Of a stretch of 36,970 nucleotides of DNA, positions 16,155 to 24,336 are shown piece after piece. Numbering within the stretch: position 1 is the stretch's first letter; every line of letters begins with the position of its first letter. Below the pieces are notes generated by a model. That model did not search any database. It was not told the DNA's origin and was given only the letters and a program-made list of their open reading frames with translations. A program made the position numbers and the translations under genes. The stretch comes from Aquipuribacter hungaricus (GTDB lineage Bacteria; Actinomycetota; Actinomycetes; Actinomycetales; JBBAYJ01): contig NZ_JBBEOI010000013.1 in assembly GCF_037860755.1 (NCBI RefSeq), forward strand, positions 1-36,970, given 5' to 3'.

Positions 16155-17603
16155 TCAGGCCTTCTGCGCCCCGTCGGACGCCTGGTCCGACGCCTCGTCG
16201 GTGGAGACCTCGGGGGTCTCGTCGGTGACGTCGGCCCCCTCGGCGGCCTCGGCCGCGGCACCCTCGGACAGCTCGTCGGCCACGCCGTCGGCGGACAGCG
16301 TCTGCGGCACGTCGGGCACGCCCGCGGCCTGCCGGGACAGGCTGGCCTCGAGGTCGACGGTGGCGCCGGAGGCGTCGGTGACGGTGGCGCGCTCCATGGC
16401 GATGGCCAGGGCCTTGCGGCGACCGACCTCCTGCACCATGGCGGGCACCTGGCCGGCCTCGTCGACGGCCTTGGCGAACTCGTTGGGCTCCATGCCGTAC
16501 TGGCGCGAGCTGGAGACGAGGAACTGGATGAGCTCGTCGCGGGAGACCTGGACCTTCTCCTGCTCGGCGATCGCGTCCAGGAGGAGCTGGCCCTTGAGCG
16601 CCTTCTCCGCGTCGGGGCGGATCTCCTCGCCGTGCGGGTCGTCGAGCTCCTTGCCCTCGCCCTCGAGGTGGCGGGCCACCTCGTCGTCGACGAGCGACGC
16701 GGGGACGGGGACCTCGACGGCCTCGAGCAGGGCCTCGATGACCTTCTCGCGGGCCTGGACGCCCTGGTCGACGCGCTTGGTGGACTCCACCTGGGCGCGC
16801 AGGTCGGCGCGCAGCTCCTCGACGGTGTCGAACTCGCTGGCCAGCTGCGCGAAGTCGTCGTCGGCGGCGGGCAGCGCCCGCTCCTTGACGGCCTTGACCA
16901 CGACGGTGATCTCGGCGTCGGCGCCGGCGTGCTCGCCGCCGCGCAGCGGGGAGGTGAAGATGGCTTCCTCATCGGCGGACAGGCCGACGACGGCCTCGTC
17001 GGTGCCCTCGAGCATGGTGCCCGAGCCGATCTCGTAGCTGATGCCGGTGGCGGAGTCGACCTCCTCGCCCTCGACCCGGGCGACCAGGTCGAGCTGGAGG
17101 AAGTCGCCGGTCTGCGCGGGCCGGTCGACGGTCTCCAGCGTGCCGAAGCGGGTGCGGAGGGCGTCGAGGCGCTCGTCGACGTCGGCGTCGCCGACCTCGA
17201 GGTCGTCCACGGTGACGCTCAGCGTCGTGAGGTCGGGGACGGACAGCTCGGGGCGGACGTCGACCTCGGCGGTGAACTTCAGCTCGCCGTCGGTCGCGGT
17301 CGGGTCCGGGACCTCGGACACGTCGACCTCGGGGCGGCCGAGGACGCGGACCGAGTTCTCCGTCACGGCCTGCTGGTAGAACGTCGGGAGGGCCTCGTTG
17401 ATGGCCTCCTGCAGCACGGCGCCACGGCCCACGCGCTGGTCGATGATGCGGCTGGGGACCTTGCCCCTGCGGAAGCCCGGGACCTGGACCTGGGCGCCGA
17501 TCGTCTTGTAGGCGGCCTCGATGCTCGGCCGGAGCTCCTCGTAGGGGACCTCGACGCTCAGCTTGACGCGGGTCGGGGCGAGGGTCTCGACGGTGCTCTT
17601 CAC
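16155..17603 (-). CDS. tig: Trigger factor (ribosome-associated chaperone and prolyl isomerase)
   Basis: From the GTG at 17601-17603 the protein has 482 residues. The ribosome-docking signature GFRRGKVP is at residues 43-50. A central FKBP-type domain follows (roughly 160-245, with GDFLQLDLVARVEGEEV and YEIGSGTMLEG). The helical arm domain comes next, then an acidic Ala/Glu-rich tail (SEGAAAEAAEGADVTDE). Trigger factor binds ribosomal protein L23 and shields emerging chains. Its position just upstream of clpP1-clpP2-clpX is conserved from proteobacteria to actinobacteria. The start is supported by GGAG 8 nt upstream; the open frame extends farther, but into the tRNA-Pro gene. A terminator lies at 16103-16143. 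Confidence 0.95.
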   Translation of the reverse strand: MKSTVETLAPTRVKLSVEVPYEELRPSIEAAYKTIGAQVQVPGFRRGKVPSRIIDQRVGRGAVLQEAINEALPTFYQQAVTENSVRVLGRPEVDVSEVPDPTATDGELKFTAEVDVRPELSVPDLTTLSVTVDDLEVGDADVDERLDALRTRFGTLETVDRPAQTGDFLQLDLVARVEGEEVDSATGISYEIGSGTMLEGTDEAVVGLSADEEAIFTSPLRGGEHAGADAEITVVVKAVKERALPAADDDFAQLASEFDTVEELRADLRAQVESTKRVDQGVQAREKVIEALLEAVEVPVPASLVDDEVARHLEGEGKELDDPHGEEIRPDAEKALKGQLLLDAIAEQEKVQVSRDELIQFLVSSSRQYGMEPNEFAKAVDEAGQVPAMVQEVGRRKALAIAMERATVTDASGATVDLEASLSRQAAGVPDVPQTLSADGVADELSEGAAAEAAEGADVTDETPEVSTDEASDQASDGAQKA

Positions 17604-17719
17604 GGGCAGGGCTCCACTGGGGACGAGGGCAGGCGGACGGTCGCGCCCGACGACGGGCGCGACCAGCCAGCCTACGCGACCGCGTCCCGCACGCCGGTCG
17701 GGCGGCGTGCGGAGCACCG

Positions 17720-17793
17720 TCGGGGTACCCGGATTCGAACCGGGGGCCTTCCACTCCCAAAGCGGACGCGCTACCAAACTGCGCCACACCCCG
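17720..17793 (-). tRNA. tRNA-Pro (anticodon UGG)
   Basis: A 74-nt cloverleaf is readable on the minus strand. The acceptor CGGGGTG pairs with TACCCCG, the D-arm is followed by an anticodon stem TCCGC/GTGGA with loop TTTGGGA (anticodon TGG), and the T-loop is GGTTCGAATCC. The discriminator is A and no CCA is encoded. A proline tRNA upstream of tig is a common actinobacterial arrangement. No integrase lies nearby. Confidence 0.95.
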
Positions 17794-17826
17794 TGCCCGG
17801 CGGTCGGTCCAGCCCCGCCGGCACGG

Positions 17827-18345
17827 TCAGGGTAGTGCGTCCGGGGCCTGCTCCCCCGGGTCCGGCAGGTCCGTGGGCGGCGGGCCGAGGAGGACGACCG
17901 GGATCCGTCGCGCGGTCAGGGCCCGGTAGCGGGCGAAGCCGTCCCAGGTCGCGGCCATCGCGGCCCAGCCGGCCTCCTCGTCCTGGCCCGCGGCCGTCGT
18001 GGCCGCCGTCGACCAGACCCGGTCCAGCAGCTGCACCTGCACGGCGGGGGCGGCCACGAGGTTGAGGTACCAGGCCGGGTGCCGCTCCGCCCCGCCGGCG
18101 CTGGCGACGACGACGAGCCGCTCCCCCGCCGCCGTGCGGGCACGGGCGTAGACCAGCGGGACCGTCCGCAGCCGGCCGGACCGGCGACCGGTGGTGCCGA
18201 GCAGCAGGTGCGGGCGCCCGTGCCAGCGGTGGCCCTCGGCCCCGGCGGTGCGCCGGTACACCTCGACGTGCTCGGCTGCGTCGGCCCACGCGCGCTCGGC
18301 GGCGGGGCCCGCTGCTGCTCCGGTGCCCGGCGCAGGGACGCTCAC
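17827..18345 (-). CDS. Deazaflavin (F420)-dependent nitroreductase/quinone-reductase-family protein
   Basis: The protein has 172 residues and belongs to the split-beta-barrel family of Ddn-like proteins (PF04075). The signature runs LLLGTTGRRSGRLRTVPLVYAR, followed by VVVASAGGAERHPAWYLNL and a valine-rich strand. The GRxSGxxRxxPL and GG...HPxWYxNL texts are typical of F420H2 binding in this family. Members reduce quinones, nitroaromatics or other substrates, and the substrate here cannot be told. The GTG start at 18343-18345 overlaps the stop of the DUF2071 gene by 4 nt (GTGA), so the two are translationally coupled. The last residues are proline-rich. An F420 requirement would imply that the organism makes F420. 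Confidence 0.85.
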   Translation of the reverse strand: MSVPAPGTGAAAGPAAERAWADAAEHVEVYRRTAGAEGHRWHGRPHLLLGTTGRRSGRLRTVPLVYARARTAAGERLVVVASAGGAERHPAWYLNLVAAPAVQVQLLDRVWSTAATTAAGQDEEAGWAAMAATWDGFARYRALTARRIPVVLLGPPPTDLPDPGEQAPDALP

Positions 18346-19115
18346 GTGCGCGTGCCGGGCGGCAGCGCCGTGGCGGGCACGGGCGCACCGAAGCGGGTGC
18401 GCACCCCGGGCGAGCAGAGGACGGAGTCGGGCGCCCGGTCGGCCACGCCGTGCAGGCCGGCGGCGGCGAGCAGCCCGTCGTCCAGGCCCAGCAGCTCCGC
18501 CCGGTGCAGGGGCCACGGCTCGTGGGTGTTCGGGACGTGGACCAGCCGGCCGGCGATGCGGGTGTGCAGGCCGTAGCGGGCGGTGAGGAACTCCGCGAGG
18601 CCGGCGTCCGGGTCGTCGGGCGGCAGCGGCGCGCCGAGCCGGACCGTCGCGGTGGACGACGCCCCCCTCGGCCCCGGCCACAGGCGCCTGCTCGCGTAGC
18701 GGAGCACGTCGCCCTCGCGCGAGCCGGTCATCCGGGCCCAGGCGTACGGCAGGGCGAACACGGCCCGGGCACCCAGGACGACGCCGAGCCGCTGGGCGTC
18801 GAGGGAGCAGAAGGCGACGTCCCGCCGGCCCTCGGCGTCCACGGTGTACGTGCGGACGTTCCACTCCACGAACGAGCCCAGCCACGGCACCCCGGGCAGC
18901 CGGCCGGGCCCGGCGTCGAGCAGGCGGAACGGGATGAGGCCCACCCAGGCGCTGCCGTCGTAGGTGTCGACGGCGCAGCCCCGAGGCACGAGCGGCTCGA
19001 CGTCGGCGACGGGCACCCGCCAGTGCAGGAACACGAGGTCCGCCCACCGCTGCCCCATGATCGGCGCCCCGGCGAGCGGCGGTGCGGCCGGGCTGACGGG
19101 ACGCAGGTCCACCAC
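18342..19115 (-). CDS. DUF2071 (YqjF-like) family protein
   Basis: From the GTG at 19113-19115 the protein has 257 residues. It opens VVDLRPVSPAAPP and contains WADLVFLHWRVP, the LVPRGCAVDTYDG segment, GLIPFRLLDAG, and FVEWNVRTYTV, which together match the DUF2071 or YqjF fold (an acetoacetate-decarboxylase-like barrel). The function is unknown. The open frame extends 79 codons farther upstream, but that part reads across the divergent gene's control region and lacks protein-like features. A TACCGT -10 box (19123-19128) ends 7 nt before the chosen GTG, suggesting a leaderless mRNA. A GTG three bases later is an alternative. It overlaps the deazaflavin-type reductase gene by 4 nt, and the pair is likely one operon. 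Confidence 0.82.
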   Translation of the reverse strand: MVDLRPVSPAAPPLAGAPIMGQRWADLVFLHWRVPVADVEPLVPRGCAVDTYDGSAWVGLIPFRLLDAGPGRLPGVPWLGSFVEWNVRTYTVDAEGRRDVAFCSLDAQRLGVVLGARAVFALPYAWARMTGSREGDVLRYASRRLWPGPRGASSTATVRLGAPLPPDDPDAGLAEFLTARYGLHTRIAGRLVHVPNTHEPWPLHRAELLGLDDGLLAAAGLHGVADRAPDSVLCSPGVRTRFGAPVPATALPPGTRT

Positions 19116-19170
19116 GCCCGCGACGGTAGCCCCGAGGAGTCGCGGCGGCCCGGCGGGGTAGGAGCCCGGC

Positions 19171-19713
19171 ATGCCCTCCCCGCCGCCACGGACCCCGCGC
19201 ACGGTCACGGACCTGGTCACGGACGCTGCGGCCGGCGCCGCCGCGGGGGCCCTGGCGACCGTGCCCATGAGCGGGCTCATGCTGCTGGCCCAGCGCCTCG
19301 GCCTCATGGGGGTGCAGCCGCCGAGACGGATCACCGACGCTGCCCTGGGCACCGTCGGCGCACGGCCGTCCGAGCGGGCGCGACGGGCCCTGACGGCGCT
19401 GGACCACCTGGCCTTCGGTGCCGGTGCCGGTGCGGTGTTCGCCGTGCTCCAGCGGGCGGTCCCCCGGGCCGTGCCGCGGCCGCTGCTGGGTGCCGCCCAC
19501 GGGCTGCTGGTCTGGGCCGTCTCCTACGCCGGCTGGGTCGCGGCCGCCGGCATCATGCCGCCGGCCCACCGCGACCGGACGGACCGGCAGACCGCGATGG
19601 TCGCCGCCCACCTGGTCTACGGCTCGGTCCTCGGTGCGGCCACCGCCCGCCTGCTGCGCCCGCACGCGCCGACCCCGCACGCGCCGACCACGGGGCCGCG
19701 GCCGGTACCGTAG
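19171..19713 (+). CDS. Small integral membrane protein (DUF1440/DUF6789-like)
   Basis: The protein has 180 residues and about four hydrophobic segments: AAAGALATVPMSGLMLLAQ, FGAGAGAVFAVLQ, GLLVWAVSYAGWVAAAG and LVYGSVLGAATARLL. The PPRRITDAAL segment after the first helix and the conserved HLAFGAGAG region resemble the DUF1440/YagU and DUF6789 families of inner-membrane proteins of unknown role. GGAG lies 7 nt before the ATG at 19171. It diverges from the DUF2071 gene and is followed by tRNA-Gly in the same direction. The family assignment is from memory of the pattern and is uncertain; that it is a real membrane protein is well supported. Confidence 0.7.
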   Translation: MPSPPPRTPRTVTDLVTDAAAGAAAGALATVPMSGLMLLAQRLGLMGVQPPRRITDAALGTVGARPSERARRALTALDHLAFGAGAGAVFAVLQRAVPRAVPRPLLGAAHGLLVWAVSYAGWVAAAGIMPPAHRDRTDRQTAMVAAHLVYGSVLGAATARLLRPHAPTPHAPTTGPRPVP

Positions 19714-19754
19714 GGCGCGTCGCCCGGGCCGGTCTGAGCCGTCACGGACGGTAC

Positions 19755-19825
19755 GCGGGCGTAGCTCAATGGTAGAGCCTCAGTCTTCCAAACTGATGGT
19801 GCGGGTTCGATTCCCGTCGCCCGCT
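19755..19825 (+). tRNA. tRNA-Gly (anticodon UCC)
   Basis: A 71-nt cloverleaf: the acceptor GCGGGCG pairs with CGCCCGC, the D-arm is GCTCAATGGTAGAGC, the anticodon stem TCAGT/ACTGA has loop CTTCCAA (anticodon TCC), and the T-arm is CGGGTTCGATTCCCG. The discriminator is U and no CCA is encoded. Confidence 0.96.
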
Positions 19826-19859
19826 CCGCGCTCTCCCATGGCCCACCGGCCCGACCCGG

Positions 19860-19891
19860 CCCGGGACCCCGCGTCGCCGCCGGGTCCCGGG
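19860..19891. terminator. Hairpin between tRNA-Gly and the GH2 gene
   Basis: A 10-bp stem CCCGGGACCC/GGGTCCCGGG (19860-19869 with 19882-19891) with a 12-nt loop lies between two convergent transcripts, 8 nt after the glycosidase stop. Confidence 0.65.
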
Positions 19892-19899
19892 TCCGGGGC

Positions 19900-22467
19900 T
19901 CAGCGGCCCGAGGCGAAGAGCTCCGCCACCTCGGCGGCACCCAGGGCGCGGTCGTAGGCGTGCACCTGGTCGAGCGCGCCGGGCCACGGGTCCACGGCCC
20001 GGCCGTCGAACTTCGCCCGCCCCACGGTCAGCGGGCCGTCCGAGACGTCGCCGGCGGCGCACGAGGTGAACGACCCCTGGCGCTGCCCGTCGACATAGAG
20101 CACGTACTCCCCGGTGGAGACGTCGCGCGTGCCGACCAGGTGGTACCAGCGCCCGACCACCGGCGCCTCCGTGCCCAGCGCCCGCTGCGAGGCGGTGCTG
20201 AACGCGAAGCGGTTCTCGGGTCCGGTCTTCTGCAGGAAGAACGCCGAGCGGACGGGGCCGTCCTGCGCCACCGCGGTCGTGAAGAAGCCCTCGCGGTCCA
20301 GCTTCACCCAGGCGGCGACGGAGAAGCTGCCCGTGGTGTCGACGACCGGCCCGGCGGTCTCCGCCCAGTCGTCGGTGCCGTCCAGCTGCAGGCCCGCACC
20401 GGTCCGCCCGGGCGACCAGGTGGCCCCGCCGCGCAGCGACAGGTCGGCGTCCCCGACCACGTCCTCGGCCACGTCCCCGGTGCCCTCGTCCGCCGGCCAG
20501 GAGCCGACGCCCTCCAGGCCCGGTGTCCCCGGCCCCGGGTCCGGCCGGGGCCCGCCCGTGCCGTCGGCGGAGGCGGTGACCTCCTCGTTGACGGCCCGGA
20601 CCCGCGCGAAGTCCATCTTCTCGACCTCGCGGTCGTAGGTGACGAAGCCGTTGACCTCGGCCTCGACGTCCGTCAGCTGGGTGTAGATGCTCCCGGACAG
20701 CGCGCAGCTGCTGGCGAGGGACTGCAGGTCGCGGGCGACCTGGACGTACCGGTCCGTCAGCTGCTCGCTGCTGGTGGTCAGCTCGTAGGCGAACGAGCGG
20801 CCGTCCTTGAACCACTCGTGCTCCGCGCCGGTCTTGAGGCCCAGGCCGCCGTGCTCGCCGTCGACGGCCGCCCGGGTGGCGTCCGGCTGCGGCGAGGCGG
20901 GACCGACGTACTGGTGGAAGTCGACGATGTCGCCGCGGCCGGAGTCGCCGAGGGAGTCGCAGCAGTTGACCCCGGAGTGGGCGTCGACGAGCCGGGTCGG
21001 GTCCTGGGCCTTCACCTCGTCGGCCAGGCGGCCGGTCTCCTCGCGGGACCACTCGCCCCAGCCCTCGTTCATCGGCACCCAGGCGACGATCGAGGTCCAG
21101 CTCTTCTTCTCGCGGACCATCTCGTCGAGCTCGGCCTCGAACTGCTGCTGCGCGGCGACCGGGGGGCGGCCTCCTGTCCTCATGGACGGCATGTCCTGCC
21201 AGACCATGAGGCCGAGCTCGTCGGCGTGGTGGTACCAGCGGTCCGGCTCCACCTTGATGTGCTTGCGCACGGTGTTGAAGCCGAGCTCCTTGTGCAGCTC
21301 CAGGTCCGACCGCAGCGCCTCGTCGGTCGGCGCGGTGCTGAGCCCGTCGGGCCAGAAGCCCTGGTCGAGCGTCGCGTTGTGGAACAGGACCTCGCCGTTG
21401 AGCGTGATCCGGTTCCTGCCGTCCTCGCCGGGGGCGATCGCGATCTCGCGCAGGCCGACGTAGGAGCCGACGCTGTCGACGACCCTGGTGCGGTCCAGCA
21501 CGCGGACCCGGAGGTCGTAGAGGGTCGGGGTGTCGGGGGTCCAGAAGCCCGCGCCCGGCATGGGGAGCGTGAGCGGGACGTTCGGGGCGCCGGTGACCCG
21601 GCCCACCACCCGGCCGGTGCCGCGCTCGGTGGCGACGACGTCGACGCGCTGCCGCGAGGCGCCGGGGACCTGCACCGTCACCGCGACGGACGAGGTGTCG
21701 ACGTCGGGGACCAGGTCGACGCTCTCGACGGCCGCCGCGGGTCGCGGCTCCATCCACACCGTCTGCCAGATGCCCGAGCTGCCCTGGTAGAAGATCCCGC
21801 CGTCACCGCGCTCGCGCTGCTTGCCCACGGGCTGCCAGGTCTGGTCGGTGAGGTCCTCGACGCCGACGACGAGCTCCTGCGGGCCGCTGCGGGTGAGCAG
21901 GTCGGTGACGTCGACGGAGAACTTGTCGTAGCCGCCGCGGTGCCCCGTGGCACGACGGCCGTTGACGTAGACGGTGGCGTCGTAGTCGACCGCCCCGAAG
22001 TGCAGGACGAGGCGCTGCTGGGTGGCGCGGGTGCCGACCCCCCAGCCCGCGGGGACCTCGAAGGTGCGCCGGTACCACATCCGGTCCATCGACCGCTGGA
22101 TGCCGGACAGCGCCGACTCGACCGGGTAGGGCACGAGGACGCGCTCCTCGAGGTCCTCGCCGAACGGCAGGCCGTCGCCGAAGCGGGAGGGCTCGCGGAG
22201 CTGCCAGACGCCGTTGAGGTTCTGCCAGCGCTCGCGGGTGAGCTGCGGCCGCGGGTACTCCGGCAGCGCGTTCGCGGGGCCGACCTCGGCTGTCCAGCGG
22301 GTCGCCAGCGGCGGGACCTTCTTCTCGTACGCCGGCGCCGCCGCCGTGGCGGGGCCGGCACCGGAGACGAGGCCGCCGAGCACGAGCGCGACGGCCGTGG
22401 CGAGCGCGGCGGTCCGGGGTGCGGGCCGGCGCCGGGGACGTGGTCCGGCGGTGGGGGGACGGGGCAT
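19900..22467 (-). CDS. Secreted glycoside hydrolase family 2 enzyme with C-terminal LamG domain
   Basis: The protein has 855 residues. A signal peptide covers about residues 1-44 (arginine-rich start, hydrophobic core, ending ATAAA). A GH2 sugar-binding jelly roll follows (about 75-230, including YRRTFEVP and VNGRRATGHRGGYDKFSVDVT), then an immunoglobulin-like domain (about 240-340) and the TIM barrel (about 345-620). E468 in MNEGWGEW is the likely acid/base and E538 in VDGEHGG the candidate nucleophile. A linker leads to a concanavalin-type LamG domain at about 655-850 (FSVAAWVKLD, RWYHLVGT, YVLYVDGQ, ALDQVHAYDRALGAAEV). The substrate is a beta-linked sugar, perhaps a galactoside, mannoside or glucuronide; the class cannot be fixed. 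GCAGGAG precedes the ATG by 8 nt. It stands alone. Confidence 0.9.
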   Translation of the reverse strand: MPRPPTAGPRPRRRPAPRTAALATAVALVLGGLVSGAGPATAAAPAYEKKVPPLATRWTAEVGPANALPEYPRPQLTRERWQNLNGVWQLREPSRFGDGLPFGEDLEERVLVPYPVESALSGIQRSMDRMWYRRTFEVPAGWGVGTRATQQRLVLHFGAVDYDATVYVNGRRATGHRGGYDKFSVDVTDLLTRSGPQELVVGVEDLTDQTWQPVGKQRERGDGGIFYQGSSGIWQTVWMEPRPAAAVESVDLVPDVDTSSVAVTVQVPGASRQRVDVVATERGTGRVVGRVTGAPNVPLTLPMPGAGFWTPDTPTLYDLRVRVLDRTRVVDSVGSYVGLREIAIAPGEDGRNRITLNGEVLFHNATLDQGFWPDGLSTAPTDEALRSDLELHKELGFNTVRKHIKVEPDRWYHHADELGLMVWQDMPSMRTGGRPPVAAQQQFEAELDEMVREKKSWTSIVAWVPMNEGWGEWSREETGRLADEVKAQDPTRLVDAHSGVNCCDSLGDSGRGDIVDFHQYVGPASPQPDATRAAVDGEHGGLGLKTGAEHEWFKDGRSFAYELTTSSEQLTDRYVQVARDLQSLASSCALSGSIYTQLTDVEAEVNGFVTYDREVEKMDFARVRAVNEEVTASADGTGGPRPDPGPGTPGLEGVGSWPADEGTGDVAEDVVGDADLSLRGGATWSPGRTGAGLQLDGTDDWAETAGPVVDTTGSFSVAAWVKLDREGFFTTAVAQDGPVRSAFFLQKTGPENRFAFSTASQRALGTEAPVVGRWYHLVGTRDVSTGEYVLYVDGQRQGSFTSCAAGDVSDGPLTVGRAKFDGRAVDPWPGALDQVHAYDRALGAAEVAELFASGR

Positions 22468-22574
22468 GCGGACGTCTCCTGCTCGTGCGGGGCGTCGACA
22501 GAGCCCGGCGGCAGCGGCAGAGGAGCCTGCCGCCGCCCGTCGACCCCCCGTCGGCTCGCGCCGTCGCGAGCACC

Positions 22575-22606
22575 CCTATCCCAGGCCCCCGGGCCCACCC
22601 TGTCAA
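22575..22606 (-). promoter_or_regulatory. Probable promoter of the GH2 gene
   Basis: A consensus -35 TTGACA is at 22601-22606 on the minus strand, with a -10-like GATAGG at 22575-22580. The 20-bp spacer is longer than ideal, so activation or an alternative -10 is possible. No sugar-operon repressor operator was recognised. Confidence 0.4.
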
Positions 22607-22729
22607 CGCCCTGCCGACAACCCGTCACAGCCTGTCCTTCTGCGGCGCCGGCCTGCACCTCCCACGGGCTCGTGGCGGACCTCCGGTCGGGCCACGTCCG
22701 GCCACGAGCTCGTCGGCGTCCTCGACGAG

Positions 22730-22855
22730 GTGGGCCTGGGGTCGAGACCCGCCCGTCGTCGCGCTCCGTGGGTGGTCGGGGCGGTGCTCGCGCTGGCCGT
22801 CGCGGGCCGGCTGCGGCGCGCGCGGCGGGCCCGCAGCGGTGAGGTCCCCGTGTGA
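22730..22855 (+). CDS. Possible small membrane protein (41 aa), unsupported by family
   Basis: Within the 461-bp gap between the GH2 and APC genes, a frame from GTG at 22730 to TGA at 22855 encodes a basic lead (SRPARRRAPW), one hydrophobic segment (VVGAVLALAVAG) and a basic tail (RLRRARRARSGEV). The charge pattern looks like a single-pass membrane peptide, and third positions are GC-rich. There is no good ribosome site and no recognised family, and GC-rich DNA readily yields such frames. The rest of the gap holds the GH2 promoter, a TGTGA repeat and the APC promoter; nothing else is seen. Confidence 0.2.
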   Translation: MGLGSRPARRRAPWVVGAVLALAVAGRLRRARRARSGEVPV

Positions 22856-22866
22856 CGTCTGTGTGA
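22851..22866 (+). repeat. TGTGA-N6-TGTGA direct repeat upstream of the APC transporter
   Basis: Two TGTGA copies (22851-22855 and 22862-22866), 11 bp apart, lie about 70 bp upstream of the inferred APC start site. The same arrangement occurs at 4521-4536 beside the mini-peptide gene. It may be an operator. Confidence 0.35.
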
Positions 22867-22917
22867 CGGCTGATGACCGGGGGCCGCAGGACCTTCCCGC
22901 AGGACCCGCCGACGCAG

Positions 22918-22923
22918 TACAAC
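22918..22923 (+). promoter_or_regulatory. -10 box of the APC transporter operon (TACAAC)
   Basis: TACAAC ends 5 nt before the ATG at 22929, and no ribosome site precedes the ATG, so a leaderless or nearly leaderless mRNA is likely. The -35 region is weak. Confidence 0.45.
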
Positions 22924-22928
22924 CGACC

Positions 22929-24335
22929 ATGTCCAGCGACACGACGGATGCGAGCACGAGCCCCCCGACCGAGGGGCTGACCCGGTCCATCACCGGTCGG
23001 CTGCTGTTCTTCTACGTCCTGGGCGACGTGCTGGGGTCCGGCGTGTACGTCCTCATCGGCCTCGTGGCGGGCGCGGTCGGGGGCGCGTTCTGGATCGCGT
23101 TCGCCGCCGGCGTCGCGCTGGCCACGATCACCGGCCTCGCCTACGCGGAGCTGGCGACGAAGTTCCCGCAGGCCGCGGGCGCCTCGCTGTACGTCGGCAA
23201 GGCGTTCAAGAACCCGGCGCTCACCTTCCTGGTGACGATCTGCTCGCTGTCGGCGGTGTTCGCCGCCTCGGGCTCCCTGGCCACGGGCTTCGCGCGGTAC
23301 TTCGGCTCGGTGTTCGGCCTCGTGCCGACCCTGCTCGTCACCCTGGTGTTCATCGCCCTGCTCACGCTGGTCAACTTCGTCGGCATCACCGAGTCCGTCG
23401 TCGTCAACCTCGTCATGACCATCGTCGAGGTGACCGGGCTCGTCGTCGTGGTCGTCATCGGCATCCTCGTCGTCGCCCGCGGCGACACCGACTTCTCGGT
23501 CCTCACGTCGTTCACCGCCGAGGGCAACCCGGTCTTCGCCGTGGTCGCGGGCGTCGCGCTCGCGTTCTTCGCCATGACGGGCTTCGAGAACGCGGCCAAC
23601 GTCGCCGAGGAGACCATCGACCCGTCGCGGAACTTCCCGCGGGCCCTCATCGGCGGCATGCTCGCGGCCGGCGTCATCTATGTCCTCGTGGCCGTGTCCG
23701 CCGCCCTCGTCGTGCCGGTCGCCACGCTCGCGGGCGCCGACGCCGCGCTGCTGGAGGTCGTCCGCGCCGACGTCCTCCCGGGACCGGTCGGCGTGATGCT
23801 CACGATCTTCGCCTTCATCGCCATGGTGGCCATCACCAACACGACGCTGGTGTCCGTGGTCACCCAGTCCCGCATCCTCTACGGCATGGCGCGGGTGGAC
23901 GTCGTGCCCGCGGTGTTCGCCAAGGTGCACCCCACCCGCCGCAGCCCCTACGTGGCGCTGCTGTTCAGCGCGGTCGTCGTCGGCGTGCTGCTCGTCCTCG
24001 GCGACCTGGTGACCCGGGCGGGCGGCGCCGACCTGGTCGGCCGGCTCGCCACGGTCACGGTGGTGTTCCTGCTCTTCATCTACGCCCTCGTCATCGTCTC
24101 GGCCCTACGGCTCCGCAACGAGGTCGGGTCCGGGGACTCCTACCGCGCCAACACCGCGCTGCTGTGCGTCGGCGTGGTCGGCAACGCCGTCCTGCTCGTC
24201 TACGTCGTCGTCGACGACCCCGGCTCGCTGTGGTGGGTGGCCGGCCTGCTGGCCCTCGGGGCCGTCCTGTACCTGGCCCAGCGCGTGGTCGCCGGCCGCC
24301 GCACGGCCACCCTCTCGACGGACCGGAGGTCCTGA
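22929..24335 (+). CDS. APC-superfamily amino acid permease
   Basis: This 468-residue membrane protein has about 12 hydrophobic segments. TM1 carries the unwound-helix text YVLGDVLGSGVYVLIG, and the start of TM6 reads AFFAMTGFENAANVAEE, the typical substrate-binding breaks of the APC fold (basic-amino-acid/polyamine antiporter-like group). It should import or exchange an amino acid or amine; the substrate cannot be read. The cytosolic N terminus is short and Ser/Thr-rich. The ATG lies 5 nt after a TACAAC -10 box. A universal stress protein gene follows after a single intervening base, so the two form an operon. UspA-domain partners are often paired with APC transporters and may regulate them. 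Confidence 0.9.
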   Translation: MSSDTTDASTSPPTEGLTRSITGRLLFFYVLGDVLGSGVYVLIGLVAGAVGGAFWIAFAAGVALATITGLAYAELATKFPQAAGASLYVGKAFKNPALTFLVTICSLSAVFAASGSLATGFARYFGSVFGLVPTLLVTLVFIALLTLVNFVGITESVVVNLVMTIVEVTGLVVVVVIGILVVARGDTDFSVLTSFTAEGNPVFAVVAGVALAFFAMTGFENAANVAEETIDPSRNFPRALIGGMLAAGVIYVLVAVSAALVVPVATLAGADAALLEVVRADVLPGPVGVMLTIFAFIAMVAITNTTLVSVVTQSRILYGMARVDVVPAVFAKVHPTRRSPYVALLFSAVVVGVLLVLGDLVTRAGGADLVGRLATVTVVFLLFIYALVIVSALRLRNEVGSGDSYRANTALLCVGVVGNAVLLVYVVVDDPGSLWWVAGLLALGAVLYLAQRVVAGRRTATLSTDRRS

Positions 24336-24336
24336 C

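Noticed and set aside
17720-19825. tRNA-Pro and tRNA-Gly as integration sites of a mobile element
   Set aside because: No integrase, no direct repeat of a tRNA 3' end and no change in composition were seen nearby.
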